DNA of 64,000 nucleotides, taken from positions 1-64,000 of the forward strand of contig JAHECR010000010.1 of assembly GCA_024641655.1 (NCBI GenBank), in the 5' to 3' direction. The notes below the pieces were generated by a model. It saw nothing but the letters and a program-made list of their open reading frames with translations, had not been told where the DNA came from and did not search any database. This document shows, piece by piece, positions 16,832 through 25,208 of this stretch. The translations under genes were made by a program, and so were the position numbers. Positions within the stretch are counted from its first letter, which is position 1, and every line of letters begins with the position of its first letter. The DNA comes from Acidimicrobiaceae bacterium (GTDB lineage: Bacteria > Actinomycetota > Acidimicrobiia > Acidimicrobiales > UBA8592).

Positions 16832-17980
16832 ATGGGGAACACCTTTGCCGGTGCCGCAGTCGTCGGGATCGGTCGCACCGAGTTCACCCGTCGTTCCGGT
16901 CGGAGCACGGGGGCCCTGACGGTGGAAGCGGTGCGCGATGCGGTCGCCGACGCCGGCCTCTCGCTCGCCGACGTCGACGGCATCATCAACTTCAACACCG
17001 GCGACAGCGTCTCCTCGCAGGAGGTGGCCCACGCCATCGGCAACGACGACATCGGCTGGGCCGTCGACATCAAAGGTGGCGGCAACGTGGTCGCGCAGGT
17101 CGTGTCGACTGCGGCGGCAGCGATCATCACCGGTCAATGCGAGGTCGCGGTCGTCTACCGCACGCTCGGGTCGGGAACGCGCTACGGGCGGGTCAACGGC
17201 ACCGTCGAGGTCGGTGGCCAGCTCCAGTTCGGCGCACCCCACGGGTACATGGTGCCCCCACAGTGGTTTGCCATGTGGGCTCGGCGGCACCAGCACGTCT
17301 ACGGGTCCGGGCCTGAGGATCTCGGAGCGATCGCGGTCACCCAACGCAACCACGCGTTGGCCAACCCCCATGCCATTGCCCGCACACCCATGACGCTCGA
17401 CGACTACCTGAGCTCGCGCATGGTGTTCGACCCGTTCCGCGTCCCGGACTGCTGCTACGAGGTCGACGGGTCGGTGGCGCTCGTGCTCACGACGTCCGAG
17501 CGCGCCAAGGACCTGCCCCACCGTCCCATCCACCTCCTCGGCCAGGGCGACTCGTTCGGCTACGGCGGTAATGTCGACGAGTTCGACGACATGACCTGCA
17601 TGTATTCCCGTGATGCCGCTCGACGTCTCTGGAAGAACACCGGATTGAAGGCGCAGGACATGGACGTCGCGTTGATGTACGACTGCTTCACCTACACCGT
17701 GATGGCCACGTTCGAAGATTTCGGGTTCTGCGGCAAAGGAGAAGTCGGGGACTTCTTCCGTGAGGGGCGGGCGACCTACGGCGGTGACGTGGTCGTCAAT
17801 CCCCACGGCGGGCTGCTGTCGGAGGGGTACCTGCACGGACTCAACCATCACTACGAAGCCGTGCTCCAGCTGCGGGGCGAGGCCGGCAACCGCCAGGTGC
17901 CCGATGCCGAGCTGGCGCTGGTCACCGCAGGAGCCGGACCGTACGGGAGCTCGCTCGTCTACGGGACCGAAGCATCATGA
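16832..17980 (+). CDS. Thiolase-family lipid-transfer/aldolase-like protein (Ltp2/SCP-x type)
   Basis: This 382-residue thiolase-superfamily protein begins at the ATG at 16832, after a GGGGG ribosome-binding site. At the position of the usual nucleophilic cysteine it has glycines (IKGGGNVV, near residue 88). The C-terminal phrases YDCFTYTVMATFEDFGFC and NPHGGLLSEGYLHG are typical of the Ltp2-like subgroup. Ltp2 proteins act as retro-aldolases on steroid side-chain CoA thioesters with a DUF35 partner. Such a DUF35 gene overlaps by 4 bp here. The substrate is unproven; steroid or other acyl-CoA catabolism is inferred. Confidence 0.85.
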   Translation: MGNTFAGAAVVGIGRTEFTRRSGRSTGALTVEAVRDAVADAGLSLADVDGIINFNTGDSVSSQEVAHAIGNDDIGWAVDIKGGGNVVAQVVSTAAAAIITGQCEVAVVYRTLGSGTRYGRVNGTVEVGGQLQFGAPHGYMVPPQWFAMWARRHQHVYGSGPEDLGAIAVTQRNHALANPHAIARTPMTLDDYLSSRMVFDPFRVPDCCYEVDGSVALVLTTSERAKDLPHRPIHLLGQGDSFGYGGNVDEFDDMTCMYSRDAARRLWKNTGLKAQDMDVALMYDCFTYTVMATFEDFGFCGKGEVGDFFREGRATYGGDVVVNPHGGLLSEGYLHGLNHHYEAVLQLRGEAGNRQVPDAELALVTAGAGPYGSSLVYGTEAS

Positions 17981-18414
17981 ACGCAACCGCGGAGATCCCC
18001 CCGCAGCCGGTTCCCGACGAGGACACGCTCGGCTTCTGGCGAGCCACCGAGGCGGGCCACCTCGAGCTGTGCCGCTGCCATGACTGCCGACGCTGGCTCC
18101 AACCTCCGCTCGAGCGCTGCCCCTCGTGTTGGGGCGAGACCGGGTTCGAGCCGGTCTCGGGCAACGGCGAGGTCTACAGCTACATCGTGGTGCACCAGCC
18201 CGCGATCCCGGGGTACCGGGACCAGCTGCCCTACACCGTCGCGCTCGTCGAGCTCGACGAGCAGCCGGGCTTGCGGCTCCCGGGGCGCATCATCGGGCTC
18301 GAGCCCGATCAGGTGCAGGTGGGTCTTCGCGTTGCCACCGAGGTGGTGTCGCTGCCTGGCGGCGACTTCAAGGTTGCGGTGTTCGCTCCCCAGGAGGCGG
18401 AGCTGCGCTCGTGA
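17977..18414 (+). CDS. DUF35 OB-fold/zinc-ribbon protein
   Basis: The 145-residue protein has an N-terminal zinc ribbon (CRCHDC and CPSC, residues about 31-51) and a C-terminal OB-fold DUF35 domain (about 55-140). Such proteins bind acyl-CoA or scaffold thiolase-like partners, as ChsH2 does for Ltp2. The ATG overlaps the thiolase stop (ATGA) and the stop overlaps the next GTG, so it is inside a translationally coupled operon. Confidence 0.88.
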   Translation: MNATAEIPPQPVPDEDTLGFWRATEAGHLELCRCHDCRRWLQPPLERCPSCWGETGFEPVSGNGEVYSYIVVHQPAIPGYRDQLPYTVALVELDEQPGLRLPGRIIGLEPDQVQVGLRVATEVVSLPGGDFKVAVFAPQEAELRS

Positions 18415-18875
18415 ACGGCGACGAGCGGCCTTCGACCGATCAAGCGCTCGCCTTCATCGCCGCGAATCCGCATTCCTTCCTCCTCGCTCAGCGCGGCGAC
18501 GGGTATCCGACGGCCTGGGCGATGATGGCGCGCGTCGAGGGCGGTGCGGTCGAGTTCAGCACCTACCGGGCGAGCGCCAAGGTTCGGATACTGCTCGACG
18601 CGGGTGTGGCCGGGATCGTCGCGGCCGCCGAGGATCCCGCTGACCCACGGGTGCTCGTCGCAGGCGGTCCGGTCGAACTCGTCGAGGCGCGGCAGTGGGT
18701 CGGTGAGGCCTCCGGGGCGACGAGCGGGAATCCCACAGGGTCGGGAGCGATGTCGAGACAGGTACCGAGCTCGGTGAGCGACAAGGTTCGTTCGCGCCAC
18801 GACAGCGGGAAGCGCATCGTGTTGCGGGTCGCGCTCGATCAGGCGCGCTTTTCGACGAAGGCCCGACAACCATGA
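18411..18875 (+). CDS. Pyridoxamine 5'-phosphate oxidase-like split-barrel flavoprotein (1)
   Basis: The 154-residue product has the split beta-barrel pattern of FMN/F420-binding oxidoreductases: a helix with AFIAANPHSFLLAQRGDGYP, then barrel strands including SAKVRILLDAG (near residue 52). The GTG start overlaps the DUF35 stop and follows a CAGGAGG site. Cofactor choice (FMN or F420) cannot be decided. A second member of the fold follows with an ATGA overlap, so the two may form a heterodimer. Confidence 0.75.
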   Translation: MNGDERPSTDQALAFIAANPHSFLLAQRGDGYPTAWAMMARVEGGAVEFSTYRASAKVRILLDAGVAGIVAAAEDPADPRVLVAGGPVELVEARQWVGEASGATSGNPTGSGAMSRQVPSSVSDKVRSRHDSGKRIVLRVALDQARFSTKARQP

Positions 18876-19252
18876 GCCCGAAGCGTGACATCACGATGAC
18901 GGGCGCGGAGATCCACCAATTTCTGGACGCTAGGGACGAGGTCTTGGTCGTCGCACTCCAGCCCGGAGCGCCGCCGGTGGGCGCGGTCGGGCAGCTGCTG
19001 TGGACTGACGGCGAGCTGGGATTCGGCCTGGACGCGGGCGACCCCGTTGTGGGATTGCTGGAGGCCGACGACCGGGTGTGCTGCGTGGTCGAGCAGTTTC
19101 CCTCGTATTTCGAGATCAAGGGGGCGATGTTCCACGGCCGTGCCCATCGCCGCCCCGACGGGCCCGTGGATGGTCTGGCAACCTTCGCCGTCGAACGCGA
19201 CGACACCGTCAGCTTCGACTTCGGCAAGCTGCCCGAGGCCCAGAACCCCTGA
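18872..19252 (+). CDS. Pyridoxamine 5'-phosphate oxidase-like split-barrel flavoprotein (2)
   Basis: The 126-residue protein resembles the preceding gene product in fold: a short N-terminal helix (GAEIHQFLDARDEVLVVAL), then barrel strands (ELGFGLDAGDPVVGLLEADDRVCC) and a final acidic strand. It overlaps the upstream gene by ATGA. No active-site residue can be named. Its place in the Ltp2-DUF35-SDR operon points to a redox step in acyl-CoA or steroid catabolism. Confidence 0.72.
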   Translation: MSPKRDITMTGAEIHQFLDARDEVLVVALQPGAPPVGAVGQLLWTDGELGFGLDAGDPVVGLLEADDRVCCVVEQFPSYFEIKGAMFHGRAHRRPDGPVDGLATFAVERDDTVSFDFGKLPEAQNP

Positions 19253-19276
19253 CCACGCGCATCAAACGAGGACGAC

Positions 19277-20059
19277 ATGGGAGAGCTGGACGGACGGGTT
19301 GCCCTGGTCACCGGAGCCAGTCGCGGGATCGGGGCTGCGATCGCGCGCCGGTTCGCGGCCGAAGGGGCCCTGGTGATCGCAGCGGCCCGAACCCTCGACG
19401 CTGAAACGCCCTCGCCGTATCCCGGCACGCTCGCGGAAACCGTGCACGCCATCCGCTCCGGAGGAGGGCACGCCGAGGCGGTAAGGGCCGACCTGGCCAC
19501 GGCCGAGGGCCGAGCAGGGCTCATCGCCGCCACCCGCGCCCACGGGCCCGTCGACATCGTCGTCAACAACGCCGCGGCCAGCTGGGCGCGGGCGTTCGGC
19601 GACTTCCCCGCCAAGCAGTACGAGATCATGTTCCAGGTTCACGTGCGCTCGGCGTTCGAGCTCGCGCAGGCGTTCGCGCCGGACATGCGGGCCGCAGGCG
19701 AGGGCTGGATCCTCAACATGACTTCGGGTGCAGCGCGACCGCCCATCGGGCCTCCCTACGCAGCGATCGAGCCCGACGGGAGCACGTTGGTCTACACCAT
19801 GTGCAAAGCGGCACTGGAACGCTTCACCCAAGGGCTGGCCGCCGAGCTCTTCGGCGACCGCATTGCCGTGAATGCGCTCGCACCATCGGGACCGGTTCTG
19901 ACCTACGGCATGAACCATCCGCCGGTGCCGGAGGGCTACGAGGACACCGTCGAGGCCGCCGACGAGACTGCCCACGCAGCGCTGCTCCTCTGCAGCGCCG
20001 ATCCACGCGTCGTCACCGGGCGGGTCACCGAGACGCGAGCGGTCACCGGGGCGGGCTGA
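19277..20059 (+). CDS. Short-chain dehydrogenase/reductase
   Basis: The 260-residue enzyme has the classical SDR features: cofactor motif TGASRGIG (near residue 14), NNAA (near 96), a catalytic Ser in the MTSGAA strand and Tyr-x-x-x-Lys as YTMCK (near 174). It oxidises or reduces a hydroxyl/keto group with NAD(P)(H). A 24-bp gap follows the split-barrel gene, so it is probably the last gene of the same operon. An insertion after beta-2 (SPYPGTLAET) is typical of one SDR subgroup acting on larger substrates. Confidence 0.88.
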   Translation: MGELDGRVALVTGASRGIGAAIARRFAAEGALVIAAARTLDAETPSPYPGTLAETVHAIRSGGGHAEAVRADLATAEGRAGLIAATRAHGPVDIVVNNAAASWARAFGDFPAKQYEIMFQVHVRSAFELAQAFAPDMRAAGEGWILNMTSGAARPPIGPPYAAIEPDGSTLVYTMCKAALERFTQGLAAELFGDRIAVNALAPSGPVLTYGMNHPPVPEGYEDTVEAADETAHAALLLCSADPRVVTGRVTETRAVTGAG

Positions 20060-20108
20060 CACCGGCGCGTCGCTCGATACCGTCGAGGCGGTTCCTCGGT
20101 GCGCTCGA

Positions 20109-21845
20109 TCAGGCAGGGTCGGCAGGCGGGACCACGGCGATGATCAGCCGGCCACCTTTCGGTGCGTGCCCGTTGAGGACCGTTGCGATCGCCTCTTGGA
20201 GGTGGAACAACGGCACCTGGAGCTCTCGGTCGAGGTCGGTCGCTTCGATCGTCGTGTAGGTGGTGCGGGGATTGGTCAGCGTGTCGAATGTCGCGCCCGA
20301 GAACGCGGGTCGGTGATGGCGAGTCGAGTGCCCCGACGACTGGTCGGCGCCGACGTGGTGGATGTTGGCCCGGCCGAGGTGCTCGGTCAGGTGGTGCGCC
20401 GCGTGGCTCGTGAGGTTCTCGTCGTCGGTGACGATGAGCGCCGTTTTGATTCCGAGGGCGTCGAGGGCCATCTCCAGTTGCTCGTCGTCGAGCGCGTCGT
20501 GATAGGTGAGGATGCCCCGCTCCAGCGCAGCTCGCTGGGTCTGGCGGCTGGTCGTCACGAGCAGCACCGTCGTCTCGGCGTTGGCCAGCTCGTCCGCGAG
20601 CGCTACGGCCTTGGGATGGTTGGACACGATCGCCAGCCCGGTCGGCTTGGGCCGCGCGACATGGAACCGTCGAGCGCTCAACGTTGCGGTGAGGCCGTAG
20701 ATCGCCACGGTGCCGATGACCACGGTGAAGACGATCGGCACCAACTCCGGGACCGGAGCGCCGGTTTCCTCGGCAAGGGTGTTGGCGAAGACGGTGGCGA
20801 CCGACGCGGCGACGATGCCGCGAGGAGCCATGGCTGCGAGGTAACGGCGGTCGGCGCCCGGAACGTTCGTGCCGACGGTCGAGGCCCACACCGCGACGGG
20901 TCTGGCGACGACCACGAGGATGGCGATGAGGGGGAGCGTTCGTGGCAGGAGGTCGACGATGTCATCGAAGTCGACCAGGGCGCCCAACGTCACGAAGAGG
21001 CTGCCGAGCACTAGCTGGGCGATGTCCTCGCTGAACGCGGTGATCCCTCCGGCGGGGACCCATCGTTGGTTCGCCAGCGCCAGGCCGAGCGCCGTGGTCG
21101 CCATGAGCCCGGCTTCGGGAGCGACCCCGTTTGCCGCGGCGTAGGCGGCGATCGCCAAGCCGAGCAGAACCGGATTGTGGAGACGGTCGGGGATGGTGTG
21201 GTAGCGGATCGCGACGAGCGCGAACCCCGCTGCAGCGAACCCGACCGCGGTCCCCGCACCCAGGGTCAGTGCGGCCTGAGCGGTGGCATCTCGAGGATCC
21301 GCGGTATTGATGGTCGCGTCGAGCATCACGATGGCGAGGGTCGCGCCGATCGGGTCGATGATGATGCCCTCCCACCGCAGGATCGCCGCCGACGGCTCGC
21401 GTGGACGGGCGATCTGCAGGAGTGGGATCACGACGGTGGGCCCGGAGACGACGAGGATGGCGCCGATCAGGCCGGCGACGCTGGGCCGGACATCGAAGAG
21501 GGTCCAGACGGCGACGCTCGCGATGATCCAGGTGAGCACCGTGCCGATCGTGACCAGTCGCAGGACGACCGAGCGGCCCTGAATGAGCCGGTCGAGGCGA
21601 AGCGTGAGGCCGCCTTCGAACAGCAGGAGGCCGACCGCGAGCCCGACGACCGGGAAGAGCGCCGGTCCGAGGTCTCCGACGGGATCGATGGTTTCGGTGA
21701 CCGGCCCCACGACGATGCCGGCGAGCAGCAGGAGCAGAACCGACGGGATCTTGAGCTTCGTCGCCAGCCACTGGCCGCCGACACCGACGCAGACGATGAC
21801 CGCGATGGTCACGGAGATGTGCTCGGTACCACTTGCGAGGATCAT
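20109..21845 (-). CDS. Cation:proton antiporter (CPA family) with C-terminal nucleotide-binding-like domain
   Basis: The 578-residue protein has about 12 hydrophobic segments (residues about 8-390) of the Na+/H+ exchanger family, with the membrane motif GLLLFEGGLTLRLD (near residue 75). A cytoplasmic domain follows (about 400-578) that resembles a TrkA/RCK-type Rossmann fold (GLAIVSNHPKAVALADELA). The likely role is Na+ or K+ efflux and pH homeostasis. It converges with the SDR gene, with about 49 bp between the stops. Confidence 0.85.
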   Translation of the reverse strand: MILASGTEHISVTIAVIVCVGVGGQWLATKLKIPSVLLLLLAGIVVGPVTETIDPVGDLGPALFPVVGLAVGLLLFEGGLTLRLDRLIQGRSVVLRLVTIGTVLTWIIASVAVWTLFDVRPSVAGLIGAILVVSGPTVVIPLLQIARPREPSAAILRWEGIIIDPIGATLAIVMLDATINTADPRDATAQAALTLGAGTAVGFAAAGFALVAIRYHTIPDRLHNPVLLGLAIAAYAAANGVAPEAGLMATTALGLALANQRWVPAGGITAFSEDIAQLVLGSLFVTLGALVDFDDIVDLLPRTLPLIAILVVVARPVAVWASTVGTNVPGADRRYLAAMAPRGIVAASVATVFANTLAEETGAPVPELVPIVFTVVIGTVAIYGLTATLSARRFHVARPKPTGLAIVSNHPKAVALADELANAETTVLLVTTSRQTQRAALERGILTYHDALDDEQLEMALDALGIKTALIVTDDENLTSHAAHHLTEHLGRANIHHVGADQSSGHSTRHHRPAFSGATFDTLTNPRTTYTTIEATDLDRELQVPLFHLQEAIATVLNGHAPKGGRLIIAVVPPADPA

Positions 21846-21910
21846 GATCGGGGCTGGGTCTCGACAGACGCTCGGGGGGGTTCTGGTTCACGAACCGGGG
21901 TTGCGCAACG

Positions 21911-22636
21911 CTACGACATGGCCGCCCCCGGCGCACGGTCGGTCCCAGGGGATGCACCTCGCGACACCGGGCCCGTGGGAGGCGCAGCAGCGTGGTCCAG
22001 CAGCAGGCGCTGCCAGGAAGTGGCCAGCCATCGCTCGAACTGTTCGGGCGTCCAGCCTCGCTCCTGGGTGAGCATGAGGTAGAGCTCGGGACTGTTCATC
22101 GCCCAGATCGTGTCGGCGGCCTCGTCGGTATCGATATCGGCCCGGAGGTGTCCCGTCGAAGCGAGGTCGGCGACCACTCGACCCATGTTTGCGGCGCGCC
22201 GCTCGCTGATGGCGCGCCACACCTCGGACGCTTCGGGTTCGGTCGCTCCGGCATCACGAAGCGCGAGGAACAGGGGCGCCAGGCGGCCTTGGATCTCTCG
22301 AATCGCGGTCGCGTAGATGACGAGCTTGGCGCTCGGGTCGGGCTCGGCCTGCATCGCTGCGACATAGTCGCGCTCGCTGCCTTCGATGGGTCGGTCGGCG
22401 CCCGACAACGCGAGCTCCACGAGCTCACGCGCGAGCGTGGGCTTGCGGCCGACGAGCTCGTAGACCGTCGAGATGCTGACGCCGGCATCGGCTGCGATGG
22501 CGGCGATGGTGGTGGAGCGATAGCCGCGTTCGACGAGGTGGGTTCGGGCGGCGTCGAGGATCCGCTTGCGTGTGTCGGCCGAACGGGTTCGTCGACGCGT
22601 GTTGTCGTACGGGCGCTTGTTGACGGATTCCGTCAT
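21911..22636 (-). CDS. TetR/AcrR-family regulator
   Basis: The 241-residue protein has an N-terminal TetR helix-turn-helix (residues about 25-70, GYRSTTIAAIAADAGVSIST) and a helical ligand domain. The last 25 residues are Ala/Pro-rich. It is divergent from the small gene at 22702. An 11-bp direct repeat in the 65-bp gap is the likely operator. Confidence 0.9.
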   Translation of the reverse strand: MTESVNKRPYDNTRRRTRSADTRKRILDAARTHLVERGYRSTTIAAIAADAGVSISTVYELVGRKPTLARELVELALSGADRPIEGSERDYVAAMQAEPDPSAKLVIYATAIREIQGRLAPLFLALRDAGATEPEASEVWRAISERRAANMGRVVADLASTGHLRADIDTDEAADTIWAMNSPELYLMLTQERGWTPEQFERWLATSWQRLLLDHAAAPPTGPVSRGASPGTDRAPGAAMS

Positions 22637-22637
22637 G

Positions 22638-22664
22638 GTCTCTAGTTTAAGCAGTCTCTAGTTT
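22638..22664. promoter_or_regulatory. Direct repeat, candidate TetR operator
   Basis: GTCTCTAGTTT occurs at 22638-22648 and 22654-22664, a 16-bp period, right next to the TetR start codon. The spacing places both copies on nearly the same face as 1.5 helix turns. It should control the TetR gene itself and possibly 22702-22995. Confidence 0.55.
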
Positions 22665-22701
22665 GATCAGAAGTATCCTCCGATGAAATACGGGAGCAAC
22701 C

Positions 22702-22995
22702 ATGACCTACGCGTTCACTCAGGATGTGCCGATCGATGCGACTTTTCACGCCCGTCTCATGGACCAGCTCGGCAGCGAGCTCCCCGAAGGGCTGATCATG
22801 CATCTCGCTGTGGAACGACCCGAGGGCGGTCTCAGATACGTCGACGTCTGGGAGTCCGAGGAGGACTGCAATCGGTTCGTCGACACCCGGCTGCACCCGG
22901 CGCTGGGCGCCCTGTTGCGAGACGTCTTCGGCGACGATCAGCCTCCGGAGCCGGACCGGAATCTGCTGCCGGTGGCCGCGCTCTGGGGACGCTGA
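22702..22995 (+). CDS. Small hypothetical protein, possible dimeric alpha/beta-barrel (ABM-like)
   Basis: The 97-residue protein has alternating strands and helices. Phrases such as GLIMHLAVERPEGGLRYVDV and WESEEDCNRFVD resemble the antibiotic-biosynthesis-monooxygenase-like ferredoxin fold. No catalytic residue is evident. A GGAGC site precedes the ATG. It is divergent from a TetR regulator that may control it. Confidence 0.65.
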   Translation: MTYAFTQDVPIDATFHARLMDQLGSELPEGLIMHLAVERPEGGLRYVDVWESEEDCNRFVDTRLHPALGALLRDVFGDDQPPEPDRNLLPVAALWGR

Positions 22996-23102
22996 AGCCG
23001 TCGTCGTTCGGGGCCCGGAGGTTCCGCGCCCGGTTCGGAATTCTCAGCTGATCCACAGCTGGGACTCATCGAACGCGGAAGTTGGGTGTGTCCAATGGGA
23101 AC

Positions 23103-23846
23103 ATGAACACCGGAACCCCCTCCCCCTCCGAGGTCGACCAGGCCTTGGCCGCCCGTCTCGAGCAGCTCGCTGCTCGGCGTGCGGCCGCCGGATCCGGTGC
23201 CCAGCGGGCCCGTGCCTCACGCCCAGCGAGTCAGGGCCCAGCCGACCCGGTGGGGGTGGCGTCCGCCCTCGCCACCCCCACCCGGCGCCGGCGCCGTCAC
23301 GCAGCAAAGAAGTCCCGAGCCGCAGCGCTGGCGCTGAGCCTGGCGTCGACCGGCGGACTCACCGCCTGGTTCGCCGCCTCAGGCGGAGCAGCCGGCGCCT
23401 CGACCGGGGCGCCGGTCGGCATCGTCGCATCGGCCCCCGCCACGAACGCTGCGCTCGCCACGCCCGCTGCGCTCGCCACTGCCGCTGCCGGCTCAGGTAC
23501 CGACGCGGCCGGCTCGACGGTCGCGGCGCCTCCGGCGTCAGCCGCGACGACGCTGGTCAACGGTGAGACCTTCCAGAACAAGTGGGGCCCGGTGCAGGTG
23601 CAGGTCAGCATCGCTCCCGACGGATCGCTGCAGTCCGTCGACGCGATACAGACGCCGTACCGTGACGGCAAGAGCGTGCGCATCAACGACCGAGCGGTCC
23701 CTGTGCTCGATTCGGAGGCGCTGCAGGCACAGAGCGCGAACGTGCACACGGTGTCAGGGGCGACCTACACCAGCCACGACTACGCCCGGTCGCTCCAGTC
23801 GGCGATCGATGCCGCCCGGTCCGCCGGCATCACCCAGCTCACCTGA
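23103..23846 (+). CDS. Exported FMN-binding domain protein
   Basis: The 247-residue protein has a basic N-terminus, a hydrophobic segment (about residues 78-100, probably a membrane anchor), an Ala/Thr/Gly-rich linker and a C-terminal FMN-binding domain (about 155-245). The SGATYTS motif near residue 222 matches the site where ApbE attaches FMN covalently to Thr in RnfG/NqrC-type proteins. An apbE gene and a b-type membrane protein gene lie within 2 kb. The ATG at 23103 was preferred over the upstream TTG. Confidence 0.85.
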   Translation: MNTGTPSPSEVDQALAARLEQLAARRAAAGSGAQRARASRPASQGPADPVGVASALATPTRRRRRHAAKKSRAAALALSLASTGGLTAWFAASGGAAGASTGAPVGIVASAPATNAALATPAALATAAAGSGTDAAGSTVAAPPASAATTLVNGETFQNKWGPVQVQVSIAPDGSLQSVDAIQTPYRDGKSVRINDRAVPVLDSEALQAQSANVHTVSGATYTSHDYARSLQSAIDAARSAGITQLT

Positions 23847-23922
23847 TCCCGGCGCCCTGTGGCCCGCGGGTCGGTGATGTGGGCCAGACTTGGCGCCACC
23901 GATCAATCTGGAGGCGACAGAC

Positions 23923-24369
23923 ATGGAGAATGGTGACCGCAGACGATGGCGGCTGGTCGGGGCGAGTCACACCTGGAGACGCCATCCCGCAGTTCGCTCC
24001 GGTGAGCAGCTCACCGCCGGGGAGCGAGCCGCCGACCGGCTACGCAACGGGATGGGCTCGTGGGCCTTCGTCCTCACCGCGTTGGTGTTCCTCGCGGGGT
24101 GGATGGCAGGGAACCGCAACGTGGGGTTCGACCCGTACCCCTTCATCCTGCTGAACCTCGTGCTCTCGTGCATCGCCGCGCTGCAGGGAGCGGTCTTGTT
24201 GATCGCGGCCCGACGATCGGACCAGATCTCGGCCGAGCTGGCTCTGCACGACTATCAGACCAACGTGAACGCCGCGGCGATCATCGAGTCGGTTGCCAAG
24301 ATGACCGACGAGATCCACCGTCACGTGGTGCCCGCCGGCCCGGACCTGGCACCGAGCGCTGCGGTGTAG
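23923..24369 (+). CDS. DUF1003 membrane protein
   Basis: The 148-residue product has two transmembrane helices (about residues 45-65 and 72-98) around the DUF1003 signature NVGFDPYPFILLN. It has cytoplasmic charged ends. A GGAGG site lies 8 bp before the chosen ATG; an earlier in-frame ATG at 23890 lacks one. The function of DUF1003 is unknown. It sits between the FMN-binding protein and apbE genes but need not belong to that system. Confidence 0.85.
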   Translation: MENGDRRRWRLVGASHTWRRHPAVRSGEQLTAGERAADRLRNGMGSWAFVLTALVFLAGWMAGNRNVGFDPYPFILLNLVLSCIAALQGAVLLIAARRSDQISAELALHDYQTNVNAAAIIESVAKMTDEIHRHVVPAGPDLAPSAAV

Positions 24370-24413
24370 CAGGGACGAGTGGATCCGGTGCCCGTGGCCA
24401 CCCGATCGGTTCT

Positions 24414-25208
24414 TCACCCAGCGTCGGCCCGGAAGCGGCGAAACCCCGGCGTCCAGCTCGTGAGACCGTCGTGGGTGATCACATAGCCTTCGTAGGGGGG
24501 GCGGTCTGCCAACCACCCGAGGCCGTCGGCGCCCATGACGAAAACGGTGGTGGCGTACGCGTCGGCCAGGGTGAGATCGGGGCCGACGATGGTGACGCTC
24601 GCCAGCGCCGTCGTCGGTTGCCCGTTGCGAGGGTCGATGATGTGAGCGCCTCGCTCGTAGGTGGCCGATGTCGCCACGCCCAAGGGGCCGGTGACCTCGA
24701 GCGTCGTGGCGAGGAGATCGGCTTCGTCAGGGTGGCGGATGCCGATGCGCCAGGGTTGACCCGCCTCGGCCCGGCCCCGCACGGCGATGTCACCACCGGC
24801 GTTGATCGTGAAGTTCGCGGCGCCGTGGGTCTCGAGCACACCGGCGGCAAGCTCGATCGACCACCCCTTCACCAGGCCCGAGGGGTCCAGCGTGGTCCCG
24901 TTGGGCGCAGGCACGGCGAACACGTCGAACACGCCGTCGGAGTCCACACGTACCCGCTCGCAGAGTCGCAGGACGTCGCGGATCTCCTCGGATACCTCGT
25001 CGAAACCGATCTCGCCGCGACCGAGCTGCGATATCGGGCTGTTCTCCATATAGGTGCTGAAGGTGCGGTCGACATGGTGAAGCCACTCGACGACGTCGAC
25101 GATCGCTTCAGGGGCGATGTCGTCGCGCACATCGATGCTCACCGCCATGCCCATGACGGCCTCGACGTGATGAAGGCCCGGCCCCGAGGGCGCCGACGGC
25201 GTGTTCAC
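24414..25208 (-). CDS. apbE: FAD:protein FMN transferase
   Basis: ApbE/Ftp cleaves FAD and attaches the FMN part to a Thr of exported redox proteins, in a Mg2+-dependent reaction. The 264-residue protein has the family motifs: HHVDRTFSTYMENSPISQLN-like segment (near residue 43), DPSGLVKGW (near 105), INAGGD (near 131) and a C-terminal AYATTVFVMG segment. No lipobox is seen, so this copy is probably cytoplasmic or coupled to its partner. Its GTG start overlaps the stop of the b-type membrane protein gene by GTGA. The probable substrate is the FMN-binding protein at 23103. Confidence 0.92.
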   Translation of the reverse strand: MNTPSAPSGPGLHHVEAVMGMAVSIDVRDDIAPEAIVDVVEWLHHVDRTFSTYMENSPISQLGRGEIGFDEVSEEIRDVLRLCERVRVDSDGVFDVFAVPAPNGTTLDPSGLVKGWSIELAAGVLETHGAANFTINAGGDIAVRGRAEAGQPWRIGIRHPDEADLLATTLEVTGPLGVATSATYERGAHIIDPRNGQPTTALASVTIVGPDLTLADAYATTVFVMGADGLGWLADRPPYEGYVITHDGLTSWTPGFRRFRADAG

